NCBI GenBank assembly: GCA_016125085.1
Contig: WGMM01000004.1
Span: 151,074 to 215,073 of the forward strand
DNA: 64,000 bases
From: a bacterium
GTDB lineage: Bacteria; Planctomycetota; Planctomycetia; Isosphaerales; Isosphaeraceae
Direction: 5' to 3'
In this document: positions 9,509 to 18,888 of the stretch, piece by piece
How positions within the stretch are numbered: position 1 is the stretch's first letter
Layout: each line of letters opens with the position of its first letter
Program-made: the position numbers and the translations under genes
The notes under the pieces: generated by a model
What the model was told of the DNA's origin: nothing
The model's database searches: none
What the model saw: only the letters and a program-made list of their open reading frames with translations

Positions 9509-10471
9509 ATGTTTACAGGATTGACCGCCCGCGTCCGGTTCGCTCTGGCTGGCGTAACCGCTCTCGGCGCCTTCGGTGCCACGGCCGAAGCTTGTCACTG
9601 CGGCAAGACACCTTGTGCCAATCCGGCGCCCGCCATGGTGGCCGTTCCCACCACGACCTATCAGACCGTCACCCAGACGGTCTACGAGCAGCAGCCCCGC
9701 GTGGTGACGCAGACACGTTATCGCACGGAAATGGCCACGGAACAAGTGCCGATCACCCGGACGATCATGGAACCGGTCATGACCACGAAGATGGTCAAGC
9801 AGCCCTACACGGTTTGCGAGCAGGTTCCCGCGACGATCTACACGCCAGTGTGCGAGACCCAGATCGTCAATAAGACCATCACCCGCATGGTGCCGACGCA
9901 AGTCACCGAGCAAGTGCCCGTGACCCGCTACCATAAGGTCATGGAAACCCAGGGAATGTACGTCACCCGCAAGGTGCCGGTCGTTCAGAACGTCGTCCAG
10001 TGCGGCCATCACGGCGGCTGCGGCTGCGGTCACGGCAAGGTCCGCCCGGTCGTCACCGGCTATCAGTGCGTGCAGGACTATGTCGAGAAGCCGGTCTGCC
10101 GCACCGTGACCTCCACCGAGTACCGCACCGTCTGCCGCACGAAGATGGTTCCCGTTCAGGAAACCGTCGCCGTTCAGCAGGTCGTCAAGAAGATGGTGCC
10201 CCAGCAGGTCATGCGTAACGTGACCCGCGTCGCTTACAACGAAGTGCCTGTTCAGGTCTGCGAAATGCGGCCCCGTCAGGTTCAGGAAGTCGTTTCCCGG
10301 ACCGTCTGCCGCAAGGTGCCTGAGCAAGTTCAGATGACCGTCATGGAATGCGTGGCCAAACAGGTGCAGACCCAGGTCCCCGTGACCACCTGCGTCCTGG
10401 TTCCGGCTGCCGCTCCTGCTCCGGTCGCCGTGGCCCCGGCCGCTGCCCCTCAGGCTTCCGGTCAGAACTGA
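9509..10471 (+). CDS. Secreted YTV-type repeat protein (planctomycete surface protein)
   Basis: A 320-residue protein with a clear signal peptide (MFTGLTARVRFALAGVTALG..., cut near AEA|CHC). It then carries degenerate repeats of about 20-25 residues rich in Val, Thr, Gln, Tyr, Met and Cys, in which YxTVTxTxY and VTxTRxxxxxVP phrases recur. The composition and the YTV words match the YTV family described from Rhodopirellula-type planctomycetes and thought to belong to their cysteine-rich proteinaceous wall. A CGHHGGCGCGHG cluster near residue 170 could bind metal. GAGGA eight bases before the ATG at 9509 decides the start over ATGs at 9494 and 9404. The tail is Ala/Pro-rich. A wall role is inferred from the family. 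Confidence 0.75.
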   Translation: MFTGLTARVRFALAGVTALGAFGATAEACHCGKTPCANPAPAMVAVPTTTYQTVTQTVYEQQPRVVTQTRYRTEMATEQVPITRTIMEPVMTTKMVKQPYTVCEQVPATIYTPVCETQIVNKTITRMVPTQVTEQVPVTRYHKVMETQGMYVTRKVPVVQNVVQCGHHGGCGCGHGKVRPVVTGYQCVQDYVEKPVCRTVTSTEYRTVCRTKMVPVQETVAVQQVVKKMVPQQVMRNVTRVAYNEVPVQVCEMRPRQVQEVVSRTVCRKVPEQVQMTVMECVAKQVQTQVPVTTCVLVPAAAPAPVAVAPAAAPQASGQN

Positions 10472-10507
10472 TCGGTTCCGAAGTCAAAGCCCCCTTTGAT
10501 GCATCGA

Positions 10508-10541
10508 AAGAATCCCGCGGTCGCAAGATCGCGGGATTCTT
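10508..10541 (+). terminator. Terminator after the YTV-type gene
   Basis: A perfect 12-bp stem AAGAATCCCGCG/CGCGGGATTCTT with a 10-base loop, 36 bases past the stop. The T-tail is short (TCG). It also faces the end of cutC on the other strand. Confidence 0.75.
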
Positions 10542-10587
10542 CGTGCGCAGGGCGATTTCCGACGGGCAAAGTCAGATGGATTCCGGA

Positions 10588-11388
10588 TCAGAATTCGGCG
10601 AGAGCGGCTCTCAGGCAGGCGACAAGCCCGGCATCCGTGCGTCGGTGCTGGGTCTCAGGCGGCAGTTCGGGCAGGCCGAAGCGGATCTCCGGATGCAGTC
10701 GGGCCGAACGGTCCTGAGCCGTAGCCCGGCACGAGGCATGGATTTGCTTCAGGCCCGTGTTGCGGACGATATCCGCGACATTCTCCAGCCGGATTCCGCC
10801 GCCGCCGAGTATCTCGATTCGCCCGCTGGCCGCTTCGACGAGTTTCCGGATCGCGTCCGAACCTTCGGGCGCAGCGGGTTTGCCGCCGCTGGTGAGAATG
10901 CGCGTGACTTTTCGATCGATCAAAAGTTCCAGCGATCGACCGGCATCGCCGACCAGGTCGAAGGCCCGGTGAAACACCGTTTCGACATGCTCGGGAATCC
11001 CTTCGAGAAAGCGGCCGAGCCGTGTTTCGTCGATGGCGCCGTCGTTGTCGAGAAAGCCGAAGACCAGGCCGGCGGCACCGTTTTCGATCAGCAGGTCGCG
11101 GTCGCGAAGCATCACGGCGAAGTCTTTGTCGCCGTATCGGCAGCCACCGGAACGTGGCCGGACCATGGCCATGACCGGCAGGGGGGATTCTTCACGGATC
11201 GCCCGCAGGACGCCGATCGAGGGAGTCAGCCCGCCGACTTCCAGCGCTGCGCACAATTCCAGCCGGTCCGCCCCGCCTCGTGTCGCAGCCAGGGCGTCGT
11301 CGAGCGTTTCCACGGGAACTTCGATGAGGATTTTGCCGTTCATGTCTTTGGTTTCATGGGTGTTATCGGTCATCGATCGGAAATTCAC
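10588..11388 (-). CDS. cutC: CutC family protein
   Basis: A TIM-barrel protein of the CutC family, historically called a copper homeostasis factor but of unsettled biochemical role. Family hallmarks include ILIEVPVETLDDALAA near the start, GADRLELCAALEVGGLTPS (about 39-57), MVRPRSGGCRY (75-85) and ILTSGGKPAA (about 165-174). The GTG at 11388 overlaps the stop of the upstream gene as GTGA, which suggests translational coupling. Internal ATGs at 11373 and 11343 are alternatives, and homology begins near the latter (MNGKILIEVP). It is the last gene of a three-gene minus-strand unit. Confidence 0.85.
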   Translation of the reverse strand: MNFRSMTDNTHETKDMNGKILIEVPVETLDDALAATRGGADRLELCAALEVGGLTPSIGVLRAIREESPLPVMAMVRPRSGGCRYGDKDFAVMLRDRDLLIENGAAGLVFGFLDNDGAIDETRLGRFLEGIPEHVETVFHRAFDLVGDAGRSLELLIDRKVTRILTSGGKPAAPEGSDAIRKLVEAASGRIEILGGGGIRLENVADIVRNTGLKQIHASCRATAQDRSARLHPEIRFGLPELPPETQHRRTDAGLVACLRAALAEF

Positions 11389-12944
11389 TTCGGCCCGGTT
11401 TCGACCGTCGACCGTGGCCCGAAGCGGATGTGGAGCGAAGCATGCCCGGCGAACTCGTCACCGAAAATGCCCCTGATGACGCAGAAATTGAGGACGATGC
11501 CGACGAGCGTGGCCGCCACCGAGAACTGGACGAGCCTGCGCCAGCGATCGTCGGGGCCCGTGTTATCCTCCTCGCTCGACTCGATCGCGACCAGCCGCTT
11601 CGGTTCCGCCAGCAGCAGAATCGTGGTGCACACCAGGGCGTTCAGGAAAATGACACCTTCGGTGATCAGCCTCTGTTCGTGGAATTTCACCTGCGCCCGG
11701 TCAAAATTGCCTATGACGATCCACCACAGGAAGATCAGATAGATCCACTGGCCTTTCCCGGTCGAGCTGGCTGGCACCAGTGCCAGTGGCTTGCGGGCGT
11801 TGCGGACAAGCGCGACGACGAGAACGATCGCGAGGCCGGCGTAGGCGACATAAAGCCAGTCAAGCACGCGGATTCCGTAGAGCCGCTCAGCCATCGCGCC
11901 TTGTTTGGTCCACTCCTCGGCGTTTTTCCACAGATTCAGAAACGTCACGAGGATCCAGACGAAGACCACGCACCAGCCTTGCCAGAAGGGCGCGATCGGC
12001 TCGCGGGCTTCGGGACGTTTCGCCTCGAAGCTTCGATACGCGATCGCCAGGGCCCAGGCCACGCCGATGCCGTTCATCAGCCCCGTGAGCTGCTCCATCA
12101 CGCTGTGCCAGTTCGTGTCCCGGCCCGTGGCCACGGCCAGCGAGAGCTTGATCATCGGTGCCGCCGAAAAACTCAGCCCGCCCACCAGGCCGCAGGCGAA
12201 AGTCGTCAGCTTCGGCAGCGTTTCGTTTTCACGAGCGGCCCACACGAAAATTCCGGCGATCATGCCCACGCAGCCGGCCCAGTTATCGCCCCGGGGCGGT
12301 GTCATCCGCATGCCGAGCACGTTCACGAGAATCAGAAAACCGGCCCACCAGCCGAGCGTCATCGCCCATCCCAGGCGTGTCGCGGCATTGCGGTGGCTTT
12401 TCGGGATCGACCACACCACGAGCACGGCCAGCGCCACGGCCGCGGCGATCCAGTCGGTGTCATACCAATACGTCAACTCGCGGTAGCGTTCGCGGCTGAC
12501 ACTCCCGGCCAGTCGTGGCAGGATGACCCAGCCCTGTACGAACCAGGCCGCGAAGACCACCGTGATGAGCTTGAGCAAGTCCGCGATGCGGGCTGCGGGC
12601 CAGCTTGCCGCGATGCCCACGCCGGTGCCCCCCGGCGCGCCCCAGCAAAAGCCAATGACGAACAGTGCCGCGAAGCCGTAAAGCTGGCTGGGCCAGTGGC
12701 CTGAGTGGGTATAGGCCACCACCTGCATATAGCTGATGCTGCCGCCGAACGACCAGCCGATTGCACCCAGCACGGCGAAAACGGCCGCGCGGCGGTGCCA
12801 CGCGGGCCTGTCCGTCAGAAGCACGGCCCCCAGAGTGCCCAGCACGCCCGCCAGCATCGCGCCGGTTTCATGTCCGAAGTTGCCGCGAATGCCCCAGCCG
12901 ATCGAGTGTCCCAGCGTGGCCAGAATCCAGGTCCAGATTGTCAT
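11385..12944 (-). CDS. Polytopic membrane protein of unknown function
   Basis: A 519-residue protein made mostly of hydrophobic helices (about 12-14 predicted by eye), opening with MTIWTWILATLGHSIGWGIR and rich in Gly and Trp. No transporter or enzyme motif is recognised. Its stop overlaps the cutC start by four bases and the AsmA-like gene ends 62 bases upstream, so it is the middle gene of an apparent operon. Repeated glycine-rich helices (GTGVGIAASWP, FGGSISY) suggest tight helix packing, but a substrate cannot be inferred. Confidence 0.7.
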   Translation of the reverse strand: MTIWTWILATLGHSIGWGIRGNFGHETGAMLAGVLGTLGAVLLTDRPAWHRRAAVFAVLGAIGWSFGGSISYMQVVAYTHSGHWPSQLYGFAALFVIGFCWGAPGGTGVGIAASWPAARIADLLKLITVVFAAWFVQGWVILPRLAGSVSRERYRELTYWYDTDWIAAAVALAVLVVWSIPKSHRNAATRLGWAMTLGWWAGFLILVNVLGMRMTPPRGDNWAGCVGMIAGIFVWAARENETLPKLTTFACGLVGGLSFSAAPMIKLSLAVATGRDTNWHSVMEQLTGLMNGIGVAWALAIAYRSFEAKRPEAREPIAPFWQGWCVVFVWILVTFLNLWKNAEEWTKQGAMAERLYGIRVLDWLYVAYAGLAIVLVVALVRNARKPLALVPASSTGKGQWIYLIFLWWIVIGNFDRAQVKFHEQRLITEGVIFLNALVCTTILLLAEPKRLVAIESSEEDNTGPDDRWRRLVQFSVAATLVGIVLNFCVIRGIFGDEFAGHASLHIRFGPRSTVETGPK

Positions 12945-13006
12945 GCTGTGTGCGATTCTTGCCGAAGTTGAGCGTGCCGCAACCGGCTTGCACTTCCAAG
13001 CCGGAA

Positions 13007-14401
13007 TCAGCGACGCATCATCCCGGATTGGTGCGTCGCGGGCAAGACTGCGGCCCGATCGGGATCGGTGGCCGGCATGGGCAGATATCGCTGAAACGCG
13101 TGCGATTCACGTGTCGTCGGTACCAGAAGTTCGGTCTGGGCGAGATTCACGGGGAAGAGGGTCTTGATCAGCCCTCGCACGTTCGCTTCCTGAGTCGGGG
13201 CGGCCATGATCGGAGTCGGCCGGGCTGCCGATGAAACGGCGACGATATCCGGGGCGAAATCAGGCCCGCAGGCACCGGCGAAGCGAATCCGGCCGTCGTC
13301 CGTCAGGTGAAAGCTCAGGCCCAGCGATCCGAATTCGATCTCCTGGCCCGGTTCCACCGATTTGTGCAGCGAATTGGCCAGGCGGAAGCGCATCTGCTGC
13401 CCCATGCCCAGAAGCAGCCCGTGGCTGGCCTTGCCGGGCCCTGCGGTCAGGTCGCCTTCGATCTCACGCCAACCGGGGCCCTGTCCAGGCCGGTTCGCCC
13501 AATGTGCCGTGCGCACCTGCAATTGCCCGGTTCCAGCCAGTCGATGCAGGCCGAAGCGGCCGTTGACCATCGAAGCCAGATCGACCTGGCTCAGGCTGCC
13601 GGAAAACTGTGCCTGCCACGGTTCGCTCTCCACGCGTGTCAGCTCAAGCGTGCCTTGCACTTTCGCCCTGTCGCCGAACCAGCCTGTGGCGTCGAAGACC
13701 GGTTCGAGCAATGTCGCCGGCAGAGCCGGGCCTTCCATCGTGGCAATCTGGATTCGGGTCTCAGCTTTTTCGCCTTGCCGCCGCCGGGTCATGAGGATTT
13801 CGCACCGCGTTCGGTCATCGCCCGAATGCGACCAGCCAGCCGCTTTGACGACAATCTGATCCGCACCCAGTTCGGCCGTTCCGGCGAGGCCACGCCAGTT
13901 CTGACGGACAGGCTGATCGGTCGCACCTGAATCGAGCGTGAAAACGCACTTTTCGGCGACAAAATTGACCTGACGGACTGAGGCATGATCCAGCGAGACT
14001 TTTTTCAGCAGCCGTTCGAACTGATCCACAGCCGCTTCGGAATTTTCCGAAACGATTTCGAGTTCAGGCGTTTCGACTCTCAGTGCGCCGTTTTCCTCTT
14101 CGTGAATCGCCAGCGATTTCGCCCTGGCCACTTCGCGAAACACCCGGCCGCGTGGCTCTTCCTGGCGGAACACCACGCCGGTCAGCTCCATTTCGCCAGG
14201 CCGCGGATAGATCACGCTTTCCAGGCCGATCTGCATGCCCAGCGTGCTTGACAGCGAAACTTCGACCTCACGCACGTGCCCCGGCCGGTTCACCGACCAC
14301 GCCCACCAGAATGTCGAAAGTGTCGGCAGGATCATCGCCACAACGACCACGAACGTGGCCAGCGCCTGACGAACCGGGCGGCTTACGCCAATTGTGTGCA
14401 T
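13007..14401 (-). CDS. Membrane-anchored AsmA-like protein, function unknown
   Basis: A 464-residue protein with one N-terminal membrane helix (VRQALATFVVVVAMILPTLS, about 10-30). A long extracytoplasmic part of alternating beta strands follows, reminiscent of AsmA or DUF748-type proteins that act in envelope lipid traffic. That resemblance rests on pattern (repeated layers such as AKSLAIHEEENGALRVETPELEI), not on a diagnostic motif. The C-terminal 50 residues are Pro/Ala-rich. It is the first gene of a unit with the polytopic protein and cutC. Its upstream gap to pheA (254 bases) is divergent. Confidence 0.55.
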   Translation of the reverse strand: MHTIGVSRPVRQALATFVVVVAMILPTLSTFWWAWSVNRPGHVREVEVSLSSTLGMQIGLESVIYPRPGEMELTGVVFRQEEPRGRVFREVARAKSLAIHEEENGALRVETPELEIVSENSEAAVDQFERLLKKVSLDHASVRQVNFVAEKCVFTLDSGATDQPVRQNWRGLAGTAELGADQIVVKAAGWSHSGDDRTRCEILMTRRRQGEKAETRIQIATMEGPALPATLLEPVFDATGWFGDRAKVQGTLELTRVESEPWQAQFSGSLSQVDLASMVNGRFGLHRLAGTGQLQVRTAHWANRPGQGPGWREIEGDLTAGPGKASHGLLLGMGQQMRFRLANSLHKSVEPGQEIEFGSLGLSFHLTDDGRIRFAGACGPDFAPDIVAVSSAARPTPIMAAPTQEANVRGLIKTLFPVNLAQTELLVPTTRESHAFQRYLPMPATDPDRAAVLPATHQSGMMRR

Positions 14402-14566
14402 GGCTCACGACCCTCCCTGGCCAGGCCTTACGTGATTTCGCTCGCTCCCGTCATTCGGAGCTTGTCGCTGAATTTCCTTCGCCGAAATCACCTTTTCGTT
14501 TATCGGCTGAATCGCGGCTGACGCTTCAGTCCCGGCGCGACGACTTGCCGATCCGCCGGCCAGTGC

Positions 14567-14595
14567 TTGGAATTTCGGACCGTAAGGGCGATAAT
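14567..14595 (+). promoter_or_regulatory. Candidate sigma-70 promoter for pheA
   Basis: TTGGAA (4/6) and GATAAT (5/6) with a 17-base spacer, about 60 bases before the pheA start. No attenuator-like leader peptide with Phe codons is visible. Confidence 0.45.
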
Positions 14596-14655
14596 GCCGG
14601 GACCGATTGATGGCACGCACACCAACCACGCCGCGAACGACCACGAAACGATCCC

Positions 14656-15813
14656 ATGACCAGCGAACCGACCAAATCTGAACGCCCACCCGTGGAAGAA
14701 CTTGGGGATCTTCGTAAACGCATCGACGCACTTGACGAAACGCTCGTCGCCGAACTCAACAAGGTCGTCGAACTGCTCAACGACAGGGCCTCGGTCGCCG
14801 TCCGTATCGGTCAGGTGAAGGCCGCCCACAGCCTCGAAGTCTGGTCCCCATCGCGTGAGGAAGAAGTGCTGGCCCGGGCCGCCGGCCTGAGCAAGGGCCC
14901 GCTGCCGCAGGACAGCCTGCGCCTGATCTTCCGCGAACTCATGAGCGGCTCGCGCGCCACTCAGGAGGCGATCCGCGTCGCCAGCCTCGGGCCCAAGCAC
15001 AGCTACAGCCACATGGCCGCCATCGCCAAGTTCGGCAACTCGGTCGAGCACGTGCCCGGCGGCTCCATCGCGGCCGTGTTCGAGGAAGTTCACACCGGCC
15101 GCTGCCAGTTCGGTATCGTGCCACTCGAGAATTCGACCGACGGCCGCATCGCTGATACGCTCGACATGTTCGTGCGCCTGCCGAACGTCAAAATTCGTGC
15201 CGAAGTTCGCCTGCGTGTCCGCCACTGCCTGCTGGGCCGCTGCGAACGGGGCCAGGTGCGGCGGATCTATTCGCGCGTTCAGGCCCTTTCGCAATGCCGC
15301 CACTGGCTGGCGAAAAATCTGCCCCATGCCGAGCTGATCGAAACGACATCGACCGCCGCTGCCGCCGAACGTGCCCAGGCCGAGCCTGGTGCCGCAGCGA
15401 TCGCCGGCAAGCCCGCCGCCGATGCCTATCGGCTGGACATTCTCGCCACGGACATCGAAGATCATCCGCACAACGTCACCCGGTTCGCCGTTCTGGCCGT
15501 CTCGTGCGACAAGCCGACGGGCAACGACAAGACGACCCTGATGGTGCGCGTGCCGAACCGCTCCGGGGCCCTGCACACGGCCGTGACATCGCCCCTGTTC
15601 GAAGCGGGCAGGAACATGACGTGGATCGAGTCGTTCCCCGTGGCCGAACGACCCAGTTCGGACGACGTGAATCCGTCGTATCTCTTCTTCCTCGACATCG
15701 AAGGCCACACCGACGACACGGCCGTGAAGGAAGCCATCACCAAAATGCGTTCGATGGCCGAACGTGTCGACGTTCTGGGTTCCTACCCGAAATCGGCGAC
15801 GCTGGATCATTGA
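14656..15813 (+). CDS. pheA: Bifunctional chorismate mutase / prephenate dehydratase (P-protein)
   Basis: It turns chorismate into prephenate and then phenylpyruvate for phenylalanine synthesis. An AroQ-type mutase helix bundle occupies about 14-95 (DLRKRIDALDETLVAELN). The dehydratase domain runs from IRVASLGPKHSYSH near 107 through PLENSTDGRIADTLD near 155. An ACT domain begins near 298 (LMVRVPNRSGALHT). The ACT motifs that bind phenylalanine, usually GAL(V) and ESRP, read GALH and ESFP, so feedback sensitivity may be altered. Length 385 is normal. The stop lies inside a palindrome (15801-15819) that may act as a weak terminator. aroC, which supplies its substrate, lies elsewhere in the window. 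Confidence 0.95.
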   Translation: MTSEPTKSERPPVEELGDLRKRIDALDETLVAELNKVVELLNDRASVAVRIGQVKAAHSLEVWSPSREEEVLARAAGLSKGPLPQDSLRLIFRELMSGSRATQEAIRVASLGPKHSYSHMAAIAKFGNSVEHVPGGSIAAVFEEVHTGRCQFGIVPLENSTDGRIADTLDMFVRLPNVKIRAEVRLRVRHCLLGRCERGQVRRIYSRVQALSQCRHWLAKNLPHAELIETTSTAAAAERAQAEPGAAAIAGKPAADAYRLDILATDIEDHPHNVTRFAVLAVSCDKPTGNDKTTLMVRVPNRSGALHTAVTSPLFEAGRNMTWIESFPVAERPSSDDVNPSYLFFLDIEGHTDDTAVKEAITKMRSMAERVDVLGSYPKSATLDH

Positions 15814-16041
15814 TCCAGCCACAACGCCCGGTCGTTCTCTATCCTTCGTCGGGTCCTCCCTGGCCGGTTCGCACTCTTGTGTTTCGATCCGACCCCCTCG
15901 GCCCCGATCTCGGAATCAGGGTTCGATCTCTTTTCGAACCCGATTGTTCAAGTTATTTTGATCATTCACGCAAGTCGTCTTCTCGCCGTTCGTCTTGATA
16001 TTATCGCGATTCGTTCGCCCCTGTTTCGGAGCCATTCGGTC

Positions 16042-18888
16042 ATGAGTTCCGCCGCAAATGCTGACCGCAACCTGCTTTTCGGCATGTTCGCCCTGCAGAA
16101 CGATCACATCACGCAAGATCAGCTCATCGAAGCCTTTCAGGCCTGGATCCTGCGGAAGGATCGCCCGCTGGATGTGATCATCCACGAAAAGGGCTGGATG
16201 ACCGGCGAACAGATTGACTCGATCAATGCCCTTCTCGACCGTCGTGTCGAAAAGTACGGCAGTCAGCAGCGCTTGCTCGAAGCTATGCCGGACGATTGCG
16301 GAATTTTGCATTCGCTCGCTGTGGCGACACGCGATAACGACGTCCTCCGTTCCACAGCTACGGTTGAAGTGTTTTTTAATGGCTCCATCCGGCATGATGC
16401 CACAGGCGGCCGTAATGCCGCCGATTTTTTCGATCCGACCGAGACTGGGCTGGCCGCAGGGCCGGTTTCGTCCGAACCGCCGACGGTATTTCCCAATCCC
16501 CAGGTCATCCTGAGTGAATCCACCACTTCGCCCCTACTGACACCCAGAACTACGGGCGAAACGCGAGTCCGCTTCGAAACCGAATTCACCTTCACAGAGC
16601 CCGGCGACTTCCTCGGCCGAGGGGCTTTTGGCGAGGTCTTCCGCAGCGAAGACCGGGAATTCCAGCGTAAGGTCGCTCTCAAACGTCTGCAGGCGAAGCA
16701 CTTGGCCCAGGGCCTCACGCCCGTGAGCTTTCTGCTGGAAGCCGAAATCAACGGTAAGCTCGACCACCCTGGCGTGCTACCCATGTACGGCCTGGGCAAA
16801 ACCCCCGCCGGCGTGCCGTTTTACGTCATGAAAGCGATCGAGGCCCCGAACTTCGGCCAGGTCATCGACGAATTCCACGCCGCCGAGGCCAGCAAGTCTC
16901 GCGATCCGGGCGAATCCAACCAACAGTTCCGCAAGCTGCTCGACCATTTGCGCTCCGTCTGCATGACGATGCAGTACGCCCACGACCGGGGCGTGCTGCA
17001 CTGCGACCTGAAACCGGCCAACATCATGACCGGCAGTTATGGCGAGACTTACGTGGTCGATTGGGGCCTGGCCCTGCTCATCACCCCCCCGCTGGAAGAC
17101 GATTGGGACAAAACCCGCGACTACGCACCGGTGAACCACCCGCTGGGAGAAATTCACCCCGACCGCCGCGCCGCCCTGCACGACAGCCAGGGGGGCAGCC
17201 GTGGTTTCATCGGTGGCACTTACGCTTACATGTCGCCCGAGCATCACCGCGCGCATGAAGACACCGAAAAAACCAGCCTGAAAGCGATGACCCCGGCGTG
17301 CGACGTGTTCGCCCTGGGTGTGATCCTCTACCAGATCCTCACTGGCAAGTTGCCCTGCACGGCCGTGGAATGCGAAGACAAAGCCCGCCAGGCCGACCGT
17401 GCCCGCACGGCTGATTACGTACCCCCCTTGTCCGTCAAACCGAACGTGCCGAAAGCCCTCAGCGCGATTTGCATGAAGGCACTGGCCCCGGAGCCGAAAA
17501 AACGATACAGATCCGCAGCCGCCCTGGAGGACGACCTCGAGAAATGGCTGGCCGACGAGCCGGTTTCGGCCTATCGGGAGAATCATTCTGAGCGGTCGCG
17601 ACGGTGGATACGCAAAAACCGGGGCAAGGCTGCGACGATTGCAGCATCTCTTGTATTCGCCACACTGATGAGCACCTTAGGACTGATCCTGCAGTCGATC
17701 TACGCGAACGAAATCAAGGCGGAACGAGATCGGTCCCAAGCGAATGAGCGACGTGCCCTTGCCAGCGAACAGGCCGAACGTCAACAAAGGTCGCTCGCTC
17801 AAGCGAATGCGGATGAAGCGATTAAAGCAAAGAATCTTTTGCAAATTACAGTGAACTCCATGTTTAAACTCTACGAATCGGCATCGAAAAATGACCAAAT
17901 CGGTGACAACTCGACAATGCAAAAATTACGTCAAGACTTGCTGAATAAAAACAAAAGCGTCGCATACCCTAATGGATCCATTGTATTCCCTACAAGTTCG
18001 ATATTAAGTTTCGATAATAAAATGCCTGTGCCTTTCGAACCTGTCAAAGATCAAGGACAGGCGAGGAAAAAAGAATTAACGCCGCTCAATGAGCCGAGAC
18101 TTGAAGTATTCGTTCCGGAATCAGAACCACGTCTTGAAGTTATTCCTCCGGTTTCTGCGAATCCAAATGACTCAAAGATTTCACCCGATTTCCTGAAGCA
18201 AATTAATGATAAACCCTCAATACCGTTACCAGAATTGCCACTACCAGAATTGCCACCCGACTTTCCTCTAGCCTCATCGAATCGATCATTGACTGTTCCA
18301 CCTCCCTCACCTGTAATTGCAGCTCCTCTCGTTGAAGACTTACCTCCATTACCTCTTGAAATTTTACCCCCTGATGCAGCCGCGACTGAACTGAAATCTA
18401 AAGTGTCGCCGAAGGAACTATATGTCCGTAATGAGAGCTATTTGAGCAAGTTGTTCGATGCATTCAATGATTGTGCATGGTTCCTTGCGGCTGAAGCCGC
18501 GGGCGAACCCGAAGATTACTCGATCGCATTCACCCTGGCCCAAAAAGCCATCGAAATTGCCCCTGGGCGTGGAACCGTACTGAATACACTTGGAATAGCC
18601 CAATATCGGGTGGAAACATACGCCGAAGCTGCCGCCAACCTAGCGAAATCGACCGAATTGAACAGGCAAGCCGCCAAGGGAATCGAACATCCCTACGACC
18701 TCGCCTTTCTTGCCATGGCCCAATGGAAGCTCGGGCGAAAGACCGAAGCCGAAGCAACATTCGCCCGGCTGACCGAAAGCATGAAACGCCCCAGGTTTGC
18801 CGGAGATCGCATAGCCCGCCAGTTCTTCCGCGAGGCGTCGAACCTGATCCGCCCGATGTCGCTGCCGGATGATCCGTTCCAGCCCTGA
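16042..18888 (+). CDS. Transmembrane Ser/Thr protein kinase with TPR-like tail
   Basis: A 948-residue protein. Residues 8-75 (LLFGMFALQNDHITQDQLIEAF) match the N-terminal module common in planctomycete kinases. The kinase domain runs from about 185: glycine loop GRGAFGEVF near 191, VALKRL lysine, catalytic loop HCDLKPANIM near 318 (HCD, so a non-RD kinase), DWG in place of DFG, then GTYAYMSPEH. A membrane helix lies near 528-550, then a coiled coil, a Pro/Glu-rich linker (about 640-800) and TPR-like helices to the end. The linker DNA is much more AT-rich than the rest. The ATG at 16042 has GGAG ten bases upstream. Substrates are unknown. It stands alone. Confidence 0.9.
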   Translation: MSSAANADRNLLFGMFALQNDHITQDQLIEAFQAWILRKDRPLDVIIHEKGWMTGEQIDSINALLDRRVEKYGSQQRLLEAMPDDCGILHSLAVATRDNDVLRSTATVEVFFNGSIRHDATGGRNAADFFDPTETGLAAGPVSSEPPTVFPNPQVILSESTTSPLLTPRTTGETRVRFETEFTFTEPGDFLGRGAFGEVFRSEDREFQRKVALKRLQAKHLAQGLTPVSFLLEAEINGKLDHPGVLPMYGLGKTPAGVPFYVMKAIEAPNFGQVIDEFHAAEASKSRDPGESNQQFRKLLDHLRSVCMTMQYAHDRGVLHCDLKPANIMTGSYGETYVVDWGLALLITPPLEDDWDKTRDYAPVNHPLGEIHPDRRAALHDSQGGSRGFIGGTYAYMSPEHHRAHEDTEKTSLKAMTPACDVFALGVILYQILTGKLPCTAVECEDKARQADRARTADYVPPLSVKPNVPKALSAICMKALAPEPKKRYRSAAALEDDLEKWLADEPVSAYRENHSERSRRWIRKNRGKAATIAASLVFATLMSTLGLILQSIYANEIKAERDRSQANERRALASEQAERQQRSLAQANADEAIKAKNLLQITVNSMFKLYESASKNDQIGDNSTMQKLRQDLLNKNKSVAYPNGSIVFPTSSILSFDNKMPVPFEPVKDQGQARKKELTPLNEPRLEVFVPESEPRLEVIPPVSANPNDSKISPDFLKQINDKPSIPLPELPLPELPPDFPLASSNRSLTVPPPSPVIAAPLVEDLPPLPLEILPPDAAATELKSKVSPKELYVRNESYLSKLFDAFNDCAWFLAAEAAGEPEDYSIAFTLAQKAIEIAPGRGTVLNTLGIAQYRVETYAEAAANLAKSTELNRQAAKGIEHPYDLAFLAMAQWKLGRKTEAEATFARLTESMKRPRFAGDRIARQFFREASNLIRPMSLPDDPFQP

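Noticed and set aside
11430-12704. A 424-codon plus-strand frame opposite the polytopic membrane protein
   Set aside because: Its product is Arg/His/Pro-rich without domains, whereas the minus strand encodes continuous membrane helices.
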